From positions 1 to 62,771 of the forward strand of contig CAAEMZ010000025.1 in the NCBI GenBank assembly GCA_900757195.1: 62,771 bases of DNA. Reading direction: 5' to 3'. Every line of letters begins with the position of its first letter. The stretch's first letter is position 1. The stretch comes from Lachnospiraceae bacterium (GTDB taxonomy: Bacteria; Bacillota; Clostridia; Lachnospirales; Lachnospiraceae). Of the stretch, positions 16,718 through 25,908 are shown one piece after another. A model generated the notes under the pieces. That model saw only the letters and a list, made by a program, of their open reading frames with translations. It was not told the DNA's origin and did no database searches. The position numbers and the translations under genes were made by a program.

Positions 16718-17791
16718 ATGAAAAAAAGATGGATAGCGGGTTTACTGACTTTAACAATGATCCTCGGCCTCACAGCCTGCGGCCAGAAAAAAGAGGAGAC
16801 TCCGGCGGAAACCCAGACAGAAACGACGACAGAAACTGAGTCAGAAACGGTGAAGGAAACGGAAACGCCGCTGGAAGAAGGCAAAATGTACAGTTATATG
16901 ACCGGTGAAGTGGTCGATACACAGATTGGCACACAGCGTCCTTATGCGATTATGATTAATAACATCGGTGAAGCCCTCCCTCAGAGCGGTATCAGCCAGG
17001 CAGAGGCGGTTTACGAATGTCTTGTTGAACACGGCATTACCCGTCTGATGTGTGAATTCCAGAATATCGAAAATCTGAGCAAAGTCGGTTCTATCCGAAG
17101 CGCAAGACACTATTACATGGACCTGGCGGAAGATAATGAAGCCATCTTTACCCATTTCGGCCAGTCGATTTTTGCGAAAGCCCGCATCGATGAAGGTTAT
17201 CCGACCATCAGCGGCCTGTCCGGATACAGCGGAGACGTTTTCTACCGCACCGACGACAGGGAAGCTCCCCACAATGTTTTTTCGTCCAGAGACGGACTTC
17301 TTGCCGGCCTCTCGGCGACGGGTCTGACCAGAGATTATCCGGAAGGCTATAAGGGACGTCTGAATTTCTATCATGAAGATACGGTTCCTGAAAAGGGAGA
17401 TGCTGCAAATAAGGTATCGATGCCATTTCCAGACTGCAGCCCATGGTTTGAATACAACACCGAAGATAAGCTCTATTACCGTTATCAGTATGGCGAACCC
17501 CATATCGATGCCGAAAACAATGAACAGCTTAAATTCAAAAACCTGATTATCCAGTATGCACAGCGCAGTGTCATCAGCAATGAGGATCATCAGGACTATA
17601 CGCTGATCGGCAGCGGCAAGGGCCTTTTCATAACCGATGGAAAAGTAAATCCGATCACATGGAAACGAGAGAGCGCTGCAGACCGGACGACATATTTTTA
17701 TGAGGACGGCACACCGGTATATCTGAATACCGGAAAATCCTATTTTGCTGTAGTGCCTTCGGAATTATCCGTTGCCTGTGAGGCAGAATAA
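16718..17791 (+). CDS. DUF3048 (YerB-like) lipoprotein
   Basis: A 357-residue secreted lipoprotein. The signal peptide ends in the lipobox LTAC, so Cys20 would be lipidated. A Thr/Glu-rich spacer (about residues 28-55) separates the anchor from the DUF3048 domain, recognised by RPYAIMINN, QSGISQAEAVYECLVE and the segments around SIRSARHYYMDLA. Its function is unknown. The ATG at 16718 has AAGGAGAG upstream; the in-frame ATG at 16691 would destroy the signal peptide. Confidence 0.9.
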   Translation: MKKRWIAGLLTLTMILGLTACGQKKEETPAETQTETTTETESETVKETETPLEEGKMYSYMTGEVVDTQIGTQRPYAIMINNIGEALPQSGISQAEAVYECLVEHGITRLMCEFQNIENLSKVGSIRSARHYYMDLAEDNEAIFTHFGQSIFAKARIDEGYPTISGLSGYSGDVFYRTDDREAPHNVFSSRDGLLAGLSATGLTRDYPEGYKGRLNFYHEDTVPEKGDAANKVSMPFPDCSPWFEYNTEDKLYYRYQYGEPHIDAENNEQLKFKNLIIQYAQRSVISNEDHQDYTLIGSGKGLFITDGKVNPITWKRESAADRTTYFYEDGTPVYLNTGKSYFAVVPSELSVACEAE

Positions 17792-17825
17792 AAGGTTAAA
17801 ATGATAACAATGAAAGAGGTGTGCT

Positions 17826-19445
17826 ATGGGCAACAATAAAAAGAGCGCCGGAAAAAATCTGATTGTTCAGGGAAGTATCCTGGCAGTGGCATCCATTGTT
17901 GTGCGCTTGATCGGTATCCTGTACCGAATACCATTGACGAATATTGTAGGCAACGAAGGCATGGGGTATTATGGCTTTGCATTTGAGGTTTACCAGATTC
18001 TTGTCATCCTGTCTACAAACGCCGTTCCGGTGGCTGTTTCAAAACTGACAGCCGCCAGAGTGGCCAGACATCAATATAAAAATGCACAGGCGATATTCCG
18101 GTGTTCCATTATTTTTGCTGCCGTGCTCAGCGGTACTTTAGCTTTAATTACATTTGTCGGAGCCCGATGGATTTCAATTTTTATGTTCGGCGGTATTGTG
18201 GAAGTGGCGCCGGCACTGCGGGTTCTTGCACCGACGGTCTTTGTCTGTGCGGTGATGGGTGTGTTCCGTGGATATACCCAGGGACTTGGAAATATGGCGC
18301 CGACAGCTTTTTCCCAGGTCGTTGAACAGCTTTTTAATGCGGTGGTCTCCGTCGCAGCGGCAGCTATCCTGATTTCCAGAGGCGCCGCCTTCGGCGCTGC
18401 CGGAGGTACTCTGGGAACCCTGATGGGCGCTGTGTCCAGTCTGGTGTTCCTGTATCTGGTCTATTCTTCTTACCGGCCCCAGCTTAGCCTGCGGATGAAA
18501 AAGGATCCGACCAAAAAACTGCTTGAAAATAAAGATATTTACCGGATGATCGGTCTGACGATTATTCCGCTGGTACTGACATCGACGATTTATCAGATCA
18601 GCAGTCTTCTGGATTCGGCTCTGTTCAGTAATATTTTAAAAGCGATTGGCTATCAGCCGTCCTTTATCAGTTCCCTCTACGGCATTTACAGCTCCAAATA
18701 CCAGCTTTTAATCAATCTGCCGCTGGGAATTACAGCAGCCCTTTCGGTTGCCATGATGCCCGGAATTGCCGGCGCCATTGCGCTGAAACGTCATGAACAG
18801 GTACGGGAGCAGATGGACCTGGTCATCCGTGTGACCATGCTCATTGCCATTCCATGTGCCGTCGGAGTGGCCGTGATGGGCGGACCGATTATGCAGATGC
18901 TGTTCCGGGATACGACAACCCTTCCGGGACGGATGCTTATTATCGGAGCGGTGACGATTGTTTTCTATGCGCTGTCCACACTGACATCGACGATTTTACA
19001 GGCCAGCAACCATATGCGGATTCCTGTCATCAATGCGGGAATCTCCCTCGGCATACATATCGTATTTACTGTGGTGCTTCTGGCTTTTGCAGATTTACAT
19101 ATTTTTGCTCTGATTTACGGAAATATCGTATTTTCATTCAGTATGTGTGTCCTGAATCTGCGTTCTCTGGCCAAATTAATCGACTACCGGCTGGATATTC
19201 CGAAGATGTGCGGAGCAGCAGTCATTGCCTCCGCGATTATGGGAGCCGTCACATTCTTTGTCTACAAAGGAAGCATTTATCTGATTCACTCCAATCTGAT
19301 ATCCACGGTCATTGCGGTTCTTGTGGCGGTGATCGTCTATGCGCTCGTCATGATTGTGACCCATGGAGTGACCGAAGAAGAACTGTATTTATTCCCTAAA
19401 GGTGATATGATCGTAAAACTTTTATACCGTCTGCATCTTTTATAG
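17826..19445 (+). CDS. SpoVB/MurJ-like polysaccharide flippase
   Basis: A 539-residue polytopic membrane protein, about 14 segments, of the MOP (MATE/flippase) superfamily, closest in character to the SpoVB/YtgP group that moves lipid-linked cell wall or exopolysaccharide precursors across the membrane. The N-terminal GSILAVASIVVRLIGILYR and YGFAFEVYQ are typical of this group. It could serve spore cortex synthesis, given the neighbouring sporulation genes, or general cell wall synthesis. The 3' end is followed by a strong hairpin that overlaps the next gene. Confidence 0.88.
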   Translation: MGNNKKSAGKNLIVQGSILAVASIVVRLIGILYRIPLTNIVGNEGMGYYGFAFEVYQILVILSTNAVPVAVSKLTAARVARHQYKNAQAIFRCSIIFAAVLSGTLALITFVGARWISIFMFGGIVEVAPALRVLAPTVFVCAVMGVFRGYTQGLGNMAPTAFSQVVEQLFNAVVSVAAAAILISRGAAFGAAGGTLGTLMGAVSSLVFLYLVYSSYRPQLSLRMKKDPTKKLLENKDIYRMIGLTIIPLVLTSTIYQISSLLDSALFSNILKAIGYQPSFISSLYGIYSSKYQLLINLPLGITAALSVAMMPGIAGAIALKRHEQVREQMDLVIRVTMLIAIPCAVGVAVMGGPIMQMLFRDTTTLPGRMLIIGAVTIVFYALSTLTSTILQASNHMRIPVINAGISLGIHIVFTVVLLAFADLHIFALIYGNIVFSFSMCVLNLRSLAKLIDYRLDIPKMCGAAVIASAIMGAVTFFVYKGSIYLIHSNLISTVIAVLVAVIVYALVMIVTHGVTEEELYLFPKGDMIVKLLYRLHLL

Positions 19446-19456
19446 GAAAAATATGT

Positions 19457-19485
19457 GAATAAAATCAAATAAAAAGCAGATACTT
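19457..19485 (+). promoter_or_regulatory. Candidate forespore (sigma-F/G-like) promoter
   Basis: GAATA at 19457-19461, a 17-base spacer and GATACTT at 19479-19485 approximate the sigma-G pattern (GHATR, then CATWHTA; two of seven positions differ in the -10). If used, transcription would start after the left arm of the overlapping hairpin. Tentative. Confidence 0.3.
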
Positions 19486-19532
19486 TTCTCAAAGGGGAGT
19501 GAAACCATGAAGAGAAAATGTATCTGCTTTTT
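19471..19532 (+). repeat. Long inverted repeat enclosing a start codon
   Basis: The left arm 19471-19490 and right arm 19512-19532 are complementary over 20 base pairs with a single unpaired base. The 21-base loop (19491-19511) contains the ribosome-binding sequence AAGGGGAG and the ATG of the next gene; the right arm is codons 3-9 of that gene and ends in five T residues. It may be the terminator of the flippase gene, a translational control hairpin, or both. Confidence 0.8.
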
Positions 19533-20097
19533 GTTATGGGTGTTAGTGATCGCCCTGTCCTATGGCGGCGGCTATCTCTGTTTTGCCTGGCCGCTGTCTG
19601 CCGAAAAGACCGAAGAAATGCCGGATGTCCTTCCGGTCACTGCCGGAAAAGAAAACTTTATTCTGCCGGAAACCCGTCTGATCACAGAAACCTGGAATCT
19701 GAAGACCGGGAGTAAGGACAGTGTTGAAACACCGATGCCCTCTGTATATCTGGGTCTGGAGCGGGAGGAGCTTCTGTCGGATCTGAATGATTATGTTCAT
19801 CATATGCCCATAAAGGACATTGAGGCGGGACTGGTCAGTTTTGATATTGTCTCTTATTCCACAGAAAAAGTGGTTCTCCGTAAAATTTATTATCCCGATG
19901 AAAATTTCAAAAAATATTATGTGATTTACCGTCAGGGACGGATCGTTGTGTATTACAGTGACCGGACGACGGTCTTTGAATACCCGGATATCCGTCTGAC
20001 AGACCTTCCGGTGGACCTTCAGTGCGAATTGTTATCCGGCAAGGAAATTAAAGATGACGAAGAACTCTATCGTTTTTTGCAAAACTATTCCAGTTGA
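19507..20097 (+). CDS. BofC-like secreted or membrane-anchored protein
   Basis: A 196-residue protein with an N-terminal hydrophobic segment (about residues 5-27) acting as signal or anchor, and an extracytoplasmic remainder. The last 70 residues (VVYYSDRTTVFEYPDIRLTD, then LPVDLQCELLSGKEI and EELYRFLQNYSS) recall the C-terminal domain of BofC, the forespore protein that controls the SpoIVB checkpoint of sigma-K activation. Whole-length similarity is weak, so the assignment is an inference. Its start codon lies in the loop of a 20-base-pair hairpin. Confidence 0.6.
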   Translation: MKRKCICFLLWVLVIALSYGGGYLCFAWPLSAEKTEEMPDVLPVTAGKENFILPETRLITETWNLKTGSKDSVETPMPSVYLGLEREELLSDLNDYVHHMPIKDIEAGLVSFDIVSYSTEKVVLRKIYYPDENFKKYYVIYRQGRIVVYYSDRTTVFEYPDIRLTDLPVDLQCELLSGKEIKDDEELYRFLQNYSS

Positions 20098-20101
20098 ATC
20101 G

Positions 20102-20131
20102 TTGCAATAGAGAAATAGTATATGCTATAAT
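20102..20131 (+). promoter_or_regulatory. Sigma-A promoter with extended -10
   Basis: TTGCAA at 20102-20107, an 18-base spacer and TATAAT at 20126-20131 preceded by TGC (extended -10). It would drive the two flavoprotein genes and possibly proB onward. Confidence 0.7.
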
Positions 20132-20169
20132 AGTACATTAGATTATCAGTGGAGAGGATTCAGTCATTC

Positions 20170-21402
20170 ATGAAAGCAGATATTATTGTGATCGGCGGCG
20201 GCGCTTCGGGAATGATGGCTGCCGTCTGCGCAGCCCGTCAGGGCGCCGGGGTGCTTATTTTAGAGCGGATGCCCCGCATCGGAAAAAAGCTCCTGGCCAC
20301 GGGAAACGGCCGCTGTAATTATACAAACGAACATATGGACCCGGCATGCTACCACAGCCGGAACCACGCACAGATTGCCGGGGTTTTAGAGGATTTCAGC
20401 GCCGAAGATGCCATCGGATTTTTCAGGGATCTCGGAATTCTTCCGAAATCCAACGACGGCTATGTGTATCCGAATTCCATGCAGGCGGCTTCCATACTGG
20501 ATTGTCTGCGTTTTGAGCTGGAGCGTCTCGGCGTGAAAGTCCTGGAAAATAAAAATGTCCGCCAGGTTCTTACAAAGGGCAGGGGATTTCAGGTAAAGTG
20601 CGGCGATGAAACCTTTCACTGCCGCCGTCTTATCCTGGCCTGCGGCGGACGGGCATCTGCAAAGCTCGGTTCCGACGGCAGCGGATATACGCTGGCAAAA
20701 TCTCTTGGGCACAGCATCGTCCCGGTCGTTCCGGCACTGACCGGACTGAAAGCCGGAGAAAGTATCTATAAGAGCCTTTCCGGCGTCCGTGCAGAAGCCA
20801 GAGTTTCCCTTTATATTGACGGAAAATTAAAGGACAGCCACCGGGGCGAAGTACAGCTTGCAGAATACGGTATTTCAGGAATCCCCGTATTCCAGCTCAG
20901 CGGCCAGGCGGCTTACGGACTGAGAAACGGAAGAGATGTTCAGTGTTTTCTGGATTTTTTTCCGGATATGTCTGAAGCTGCACTGCTGGAACTTCTTGAA
21001 AAACGAAAAAAACAATTCCGGGGCAGGGATGCCGGGGTTTTTGAGACCGGACTTCTGAACCGGAAACTGATACAGGCCTGCATGAAGCTGGCAGGATGCC
21101 GAAAACCGGGCACATTGCCGGATATGACATGTCTGGCCGGAATTCTTAAAGCCTTTCCTGCATCGATTACCGAAAGCCGGGGCTATGAATACGCCCAGGT
21201 ATGTGCCGGAGGCGTGGATCTGAGCGAAACAGATATGAAAACCTGTATGTCCGTCCTGCATCCCGGACTCTATATCATCGGTGAGCTTCTGGATGCCGAC
21301 GGCATCTGCGGCGGCTACAATCTTCAGTGGGCATGGTCAACGGGCTGCCTTGCAGGAAACCATGCCGGAAAGGAATGTCATGATTCGAATCGGACAAATT
21401 AA
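20170..21402 (+). CDS. HI0933-like FAD-dependent oxidoreductase
   Basis: A 410-residue flavoprotein of the HI0933/YhiN family (BaiN-like). The N-terminal dinucleotide-binding motif is VIGGGASGMMAA, followed by RIGKKLLATGNGRCNYTN, a strong family signature, and the C-terminal FAD segment GELLDADGICGGYNLQWAW. The physiological substrate is unknown for most members; one gut clostridial homologue acts on bile-acid intermediates. The ATG at 20170 directly starts the Rossmann strand. A GTG at 20149 in frame is less likely, since GGAGAGG lies after it. Confidence 0.9.
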   Translation: MKADIIVIGGGASGMMAAVCAARQGAGVLILERMPRIGKKLLATGNGRCNYTNEHMDPACYHSRNHAQIAGVLEDFSAEDAIGFFRDLGILPKSNDGYVYPNSMQAASILDCLRFELERLGVKVLENKNVRQVLTKGRGFQVKCGDETFHCRRLILACGGRASAKLGSDGSGYTLAKSLGHSIVPVVPALTGLKAGESIYKSLSGVRAEARVSLYIDGKLKDSHRGEVQLAEYGISGIPVFQLSGQAAYGLRNGRDVQCFLDFFPDMSEAALLELLEKRKKQFRGRDAGVFETGLLNRKLIQACMKLAGCRKPGTLPDMTCLAGILKAFPASITESRGYEYAQVCAGGVDLSETDMKTCMSVLHPGLYIIGELLDADGICGGYNLQWAWSTGCLAGNHAGKECHDSNRTN

Positions 21403-22990
21403 AGTCCCTTATACAGAAAAAAAAGACCGGATATTTCAAACCCTGTTGAAAAAACTGCATCTTCCCGAAAAGGAGATCATTTCCTGGTCTGTCTTTAAAA
21501 AATCGGTGGACGCCCGGAAAAAAGAAGCCATTATGGCGGTTTATACGCTGGATGTTACACTGAAACATGAAAACGCTTTTTTAAAACGGAACCGAAATAA
21601 AAATATACATAAAATAACCCCTGAGCTCTACAGATTTCCGGAACCGGGGAACAGGACGCAAAAGCACCGGATCGTCATCGCGGGAAGCGGTCCCGCAGGC
21701 CTCTTCTGCGGTCTGATGCTGGCCCGCCACGGTTATCGTCCGGTAATTCTCGAACGGGGCGCCGACGTCGAACAACGGCAGGAGGCCGTCCGGCGTTTCT
21801 GGGAGACCGGAGAATTTGATGAAAAAACCAATGTCCAGTTCGGCGAAGGCGGCGCCGGTACTTTTTCTGACGGGAAGCTCAATACCCTTGTGAAGGATCC
21901 TTTTGGACGCCACCGGAAGGTCCTCGAGCTTTTTGTAGAATTCGGGGCAGACCCGGAAATCATGTACGAAAACAAACCCCACATCGGCACGGACGTTCTG
22001 TGCCATATCGTTAAAGCCATGCGGGAAGAGATTATCCGCCTTGGCGGGGATGTCTGTTTTTCCTCCCAATTGACGGACATAAAAACAGAGGCAGGGCATT
22101 TAAAACAGATTTGCATCAACCACAGCCGGTGGGTGGACTGTGAATGTCTTATTCCGGCAGTGGGACACAGCGCCCGGGATACATTTCGGATGTTTAAAGA
22201 ACACGGCATGGCGATGACACCCAAATCCTTTGCCATCGGTCTGCGGATCGAACACCCCCAGGAAATGATTAATCTGTCCCAGTATGGAATGACATCCGAC
22301 CGCGTCCTTGGGAGCGCAGCCTATAAACTGACCCATACGTCTTCCAATGGCCGGGGCGTCTACACGTTCTGTATGTGTCCCGGAGGATATGTGGTCAACG
22401 CCTCTTCTGAAAAAGGCGGCTGCGTTGTCAATGGCATGAGCTACCACGGACGGGATTCAGCCAACGCCAACAGCGCTGTTGTTGTCACCGTAACACCGGA
22501 GGATTTTCCTTCCGACGATGTTCTGGCCGGTGTAAATTTCCAGCGGCAGTGGGAAGAAAAAGCTTTCAGAGCCGGAAAGGGCCGCATGCCTGTCCAGCTT
22601 TTTAAAGACTTCCGGGATGGAAAGATTTCTCAGGATTTCGGTGACGTCCATCCGGTACACAAAGGCGCCGTGACCTTTGCAGACCTGAATGAATGTCTGC
22701 CGTCCTATGTCTGTGAAAGTCTGAAAGAGGGCATTGAAGCCTTCGGACATAAAATAAAAAATTTCGACCGGGAAGACGCTGTCTTATCCGGCGTGGAAAC
22801 CCGGACCTCATCTCCGGTGCGTATGGAAAGAAATTCGGATTTTCTCTCCAGCATCGGCGGCATTTATCCCTGCGGTGAAGGGGCCGGATATGCGGGAGGA
22901 ATCACTTCCGCCGCCATGGACGGACTTCGGATTGCCGAAGCTGTGGCAAAGGTCTATGAGCCTTACAAAAAAACAGAAGAAAAAAATTAA
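21380..22990 (+). CDS. COG2509-type FAD-dependent dehydrogenase
   Basis: A 536-residue flavoprotein annotated in many Firmicutes as an uncharacterised NAD(P)/FAD-dependent oxidoreductase. An N-terminal domain of about 95 residues precedes the FAD-binding motif GSGPAGLFCGLMLARHG. The segment NVQFGEGGAGTFSDGKLNT and the C-terminal GEGAGYAGGITSAAMDGLR are characteristic. The start at 21380 overlaps the previous flavoprotein gene by 23 bases, has AAGGAA upstream and begins with a sensible domain edge. Function unknown. Confidence 0.9.
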   Translation: MIRIGQIKVPYTEKKDRIFQTLLKKLHLPEKEIISWSVFKKSVDARKKEAIMAVYTLDVTLKHENAFLKRNRNKNIHKITPELYRFPEPGNRTQKHRIVIAGSGPAGLFCGLMLARHGYRPVILERGADVEQRQEAVRRFWETGEFDEKTNVQFGEGGAGTFSDGKLNTLVKDPFGRHRKVLELFVEFGADPEIMYENKPHIGTDVLCHIVKAMREEIIRLGGDVCFSSQLTDIKTEAGHLKQICINHSRWVDCECLIPAVGHSARDTFRMFKEHGMAMTPKSFAIGLRIEHPQEMINLSQYGMTSDRVLGSAAYKLTHTSSNGRGVYTFCMCPGGYVVNASSEKGGCVVNGMSYHGRDSANANSAVVVTVTPEDFPSDDVLAGVNFQRQWEEKAFRAGKGRMPVQLFKDFRDGKISQDFGDVHPVHKGAVTFADLNECLPSYVCESLKEGIEAFGHKIKNFDREDAVLSGVETRTSSPVRMERNSDFLSSIGGIYPCGEGAGYAGGITSAAMDGLRIAEAVAKVYEPYKKTEEKN

Positions 22991-23003
22991 CGGAGGAACC
23001 ATC

Positions 23004-23852
23004 ATGTGTGAGAGAGCTTCATTGAAACACAAAAAACGTATCGTGGTCAAAGTCGGTTCATCATCCATCGTCCATGAAGAAACCGGACTGACGGATTTAT
23101 TTAAGCTGGAGCAGCTTGTCCGCGTCTTATGTGATTTAAGAAATCAGGGAAAAGAAGTCGTCCTTGTTTCTTCAGGGGCTATCGGCGCCGGAAGAAAGGT
23201 CCTCGGCCTTCAGACCCGGCCGACCGAGCTTCCGCTTAAGCAGGCCTGTGCTTCTGTCGGACAGGGGGCTTTAATCAGCCTTTATCAGCGGCTTTTTAAT
23301 GAATATCACCAGGTATCCTCTCAGATACTGATGACAAAACATACGATTATCCGGGAAAAGAGCGTTTTCAACGCACGAAACACCTTCGACCGGCTTCTGG
23401 CGCTGGGCGTGATTCCGATCGTCAATGAAAATGATACCGTATCCACGGATGAAATTGAATTCGGTGACAATGACACCCTTTCCGCCGTTGTTGCCGCCCT
23501 TGTCAATGCGGACCTGCTCATTCTCATGTCGGATATCGACGGACTTTATACCGACGACCCGAATAAAAATGCAGATGCCCGCTTTATCGAATGTGTACCA
23601 AAAATTGACAGAGCCCTTTATGATATGGCAAAGGGCGCAGGCAGTGATTTTGGTACCGGCGGTATGGTGACGAAGATCGACGCTGCCCGGATCGCCACGG
23701 ATGCCGGATGTGATATGGTCATCGCCAATGGCCATGATTTCCGGAAAATCCACCATATTATTGAAGGTGAGCCGGTAGGCACCTTATTTCTTGCCCATAA
23801 AAATGAAGATTTTGATTTAAAAACATATATCGAGGAGGGAAACCGCGCATGA
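23004..23852 (+). CDS. proB: Glutamate 5-kinase ProB
   Basis: First step of proline synthesis: ATP-dependent phosphorylation of glutamate to gamma-glutamyl phosphate, feedback-inhibited by proline in most bacteria. The 282-residue protein has the amino acid kinase fold (VVKVGSSSIV, VLVSSGAIGAG, NENDTVSTDEIEFGDND, GTGGMVTKIDAA). It lacks the C-terminal PUA domain found in E. coli ProB, giving the short form. The start at 23004 has CGGAGGA upstream. proA lies two genes downstream, so the operon reads proB, DUF896, cyclo-ligase, proA. Confidence 0.95.
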   Translation: MCERASLKHKKRIVVKVGSSSIVHEETGLTDLFKLEQLVRVLCDLRNQGKEVVLVSSGAIGAGRKVLGLQTRPTELPLKQACASVGQGALISLYQRLFNEYHQVSSQILMTKHTIIREKSVFNARNTFDRLLALGVIPIVNENDTVSTDEIEFGDNDTLSAVVAALVNADLLILMSDIDGLYTDDPNKNADARFIECVPKIDRALYDMAKGAGSDFGTGGMVTKIDAARIATDAGCDMVIANGHDFRKIHHIIEGEPVGTLFLAHKNEDFDLKTYIEEGNRA

Positions 23853-24073
23853 CAGATAAAGACATTCAGCGGATCAATGAATTATATAAAAAATCCAAAA
23901 GTCCGGAAGGACTGACGCCGGAAGAGAAGATTGAACAGGCCGAACTGCGCGGCGCTTTTCTGGAAGCTGTCCGAAAAAATCTGAAAGGCCAGCTGGATAC
24001 GATCAAGATACAAAAAGAAGACGGCAGTATCGTCGATTTAAAGAAACGGCACCAGGAAAAATATGGAAACTGA
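23849..24073 (+). CDS. DUF896 (UPF0291, YnzC-like) protein
   Basis: A 74-residue protein of the DUF896 family: short, charged, predicted mainly helical, with the typical INELYKKSKSPEGLTPEEKIEQ opening and LKGQLDTIKI near the end. The Bacillus homologue YnzC is encoded in the SOS-linked yneA operon, but its function is not known. It overlaps proB at its 5' end and the cyclo-ligase gene at its 3' end, so it is translated with the proline genes. Confidence 0.92.
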   Translation: MTDKDIQRINELYKKSKSPEGLTPEEKIEQAELRGAFLEAVRKNLKGQLDTIKIQKEDGSIVDLKKRHQEKYGN

Positions 24074-24653
24074 AAAACAGCGGCTGCGTAAAGAAATGTC
24101 CGGCCGAAGAAACCGGCTGACAGCGGAAGAAATCTGCCGGAAAAGCGGACAGATATTTGACCGGCTGACGGCGCTGGATATTTACCGGGATGCGGAAATC
24201 ATTTATTCTTATGGAAGCTTCCGCAGCGAAGTCCGGACCTGGGAATTTCATCGCCGGGTGCTGGCAGATCATAAGATTCTGGCTTTGCCGAAGGTGATTT
24301 CCCGGACGGCCATGGAATTTTATCATATCCGGCATCCGGATGAACTGGTCCGCGGATATATGGGGATTATGGAACCCGGTGAAAAATGCCCGGTGATATC
24401 CCCTTCAGATATAAAAAACGAAAGGTGCCTGATGCTTTTGCCTGGGCTGGCCTTCGACCGGGAATTTTCCCGTCTTGGCTACGGCGGCGGATATTACGAC
24501 CGCTATCTTGCCGAAAAACAATCCACGGCACGGCATTGCGGCATTGCCTTTGATTTTCAATTACTGAACCGGATTCCGAAGGAACCGCTGGATCATCCGG
24601 TGGATATGATCCTTACGGAGTCCTGTCTGCTCGAAAGGATGGATGGAAGATGA
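24063..24653 (+). CDS. 5-formyltetrahydrofolate cyclo-ligase
   Basis: Converts 5-formyl-THF to 5,10-methenyl-THF using ATP, returning an inhibitory folate form to one-carbon metabolism. The 196-residue protein carries the family block LPGLAFDREFSRLGYGGGYY near residue 130 and the N-terminal EKQRLRKEMSGRRNRL. It overlaps DUF896 by 11 bases and proA by 4 bases (ATGA), so it is embedded in the proline operon; no direct metabolic link to proline is obvious. Confidence 0.93.
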   Translation: METEKQRLRKEMSGRRNRLTAEEICRKSGQIFDRLTALDIYRDAEIIYSYGSFRSEVRTWEFHRRVLADHKILALPKVISRTAMEFYHIRHPDELVRGYMGIMEPGEKCPVISPSDIKNERCLMLLPGLAFDREFSRLGYGGGYYDRYLAEKQSTARHCGIAFDFQLLNRIPKEPLDHPVDMILTESCLLERMDGR

Positions 24654-25894
24654 CACTGGAAACTTTGGGAATTCAGGCCAAACAGGCTGAAAGAGAACTT
24701 CTTAAATTAAATTCACTCAAAAAAAATGCCTGTCTGATGGCCGCAGCGAAGGGACTTGTTGCCGCCCAGGCGGATATTTTAAAAGCGAATGCGGAGGATG
24801 TCCGCATCGCCCGGGAAAAGGGTATGAAGGAATCACTGGTTGACCGTCTGGCCCTGACGGAAGAACGTATCGCTTCCATGGCGGAAGGCCTTGCATCTCT
24901 CGTCGCTCTGGAAGATCCGATCGGAGAGATCCTCGAAGCCAAAATACGGCCAAACGGCCTTGAAATCGGCAAAAAACGTGTGCCTTTGGGCGTCATCGGG
25001 ATTATTTATGAATCCCGGCCGAATGTAACGGCAGATGCTTTCGGCCTCTGCTTCAAAACAAGCAATGCCGTCATCTTAAAGGGCGGCAGCGATGCGATTC
25101 ATTCGAACAAAGCCATTGTTAAAGTCATCCGTGAAGTGCTTTCCGACCAGAGAGTGACGCCGGATGCCATTCAGCTTGTAGAGGATACCCGCCGGGAAAC
25201 CACAAAAGAACTGATGCGGATGAACCGTTATCTGGACGTACTCATCCCGAGGGGCGGCGCCGGACTCATTCGTACCGTTGTTGAAAACAGCACCGTTCCG
25301 GTCATTGAAACAGGGACAGGAAACTGTCATATTTATGTCGACGCCACAGCAGATATCCAGATGGCCGTAGACATTATCGATAATGCAAAAACCCAGCGCA
25401 CCGGCGTATGCAATGCCTGCGAATCCCTTGTGATCCATAAAGCCATTGCGGACAAAGTGATTCCGGCCATCTGTGAACGCCTTTTTAAGAAAAATGTGGA
25501 AATCCGCGGCGATGAAAACTGCTGCCGCCTCAATCCTCAGATTATCCCGGCAACGGATGAAGACTGGGGCCAGGAATATCTGGACTACATACTGTCTGCA
25601 AAAATTGTTGGCAGCATTGACGAGGCCATTGACCATATTAATAAATATAATACAAAACATTCCGAAGCCATTATTACAAAGGACTATGACAATGCCCGCC
25701 GATTTCTTGAAGAAATCGATGCGGCAGCCGTCTATGTCAACGCGTCTACCCGTTTTACCGACGGCTTTGAATTCGGTTTCGGTGCGGAAATCGGTATCAG
25801 CACCCAGAAGCTTCACGCCAGAGGCCCGATGGGACTGAAGGAACTGACAACAACCAAATATATTATTTACGGAAATGGCCAGGTACGGCCATAG
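24650..25894 (+). CDS. proA: Gamma-glutamyl phosphate reductase ProA
   Basis: NADPH-dependent reduction of gamma-glutamyl phosphate to glutamate semialdehyde, the second step of proline synthesis. The 414-residue aldehyde dehydrogenase-fold protein has the catalytic-Cys region TGVCNACESL, the LGVIGIIYESRPNVTADAFG block and the C-terminal FGAEIGISTQKLHARGPMGL. Start is coupled to the upstream gene by ATGA. Together with proB it completes the path to pyrroline-5-carboxylate; proC is not in the window. Confidence 0.97.
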   Translation: MTLETLGIQAKQAERELLKLNSLKKNACLMAAAKGLVAAQADILKANAEDVRIAREKGMKESLVDRLALTEERIASMAEGLASLVALEDPIGEILEAKIRPNGLEIGKKRVPLGVIGIIYESRPNVTADAFGLCFKTSNAVILKGGSDAIHSNKAIVKVIREVLSDQRVTPDAIQLVEDTRRETTKELMRMNRYLDVLIPRGGAGLIRTVVENSTVPVIETGTGNCHIYVDATADIQMAVDIIDNAKTQRTGVCNACESLVIHKAIADKVIPAICERLFKKNVEIRGDENCCRLNPQIIPATDEDWGQEYLDYILSAKIVGSIDEAIDHINKYNTKHSEAIITKDYDNARRFLEEIDAAAVYVNASTRFTDGFEFGFGAEIGISTQKLHARGPMGLKELTTTKYIIYGNGQVRP

Positions 25895-25908
25895 ATACAG
25901 GGGGAACC

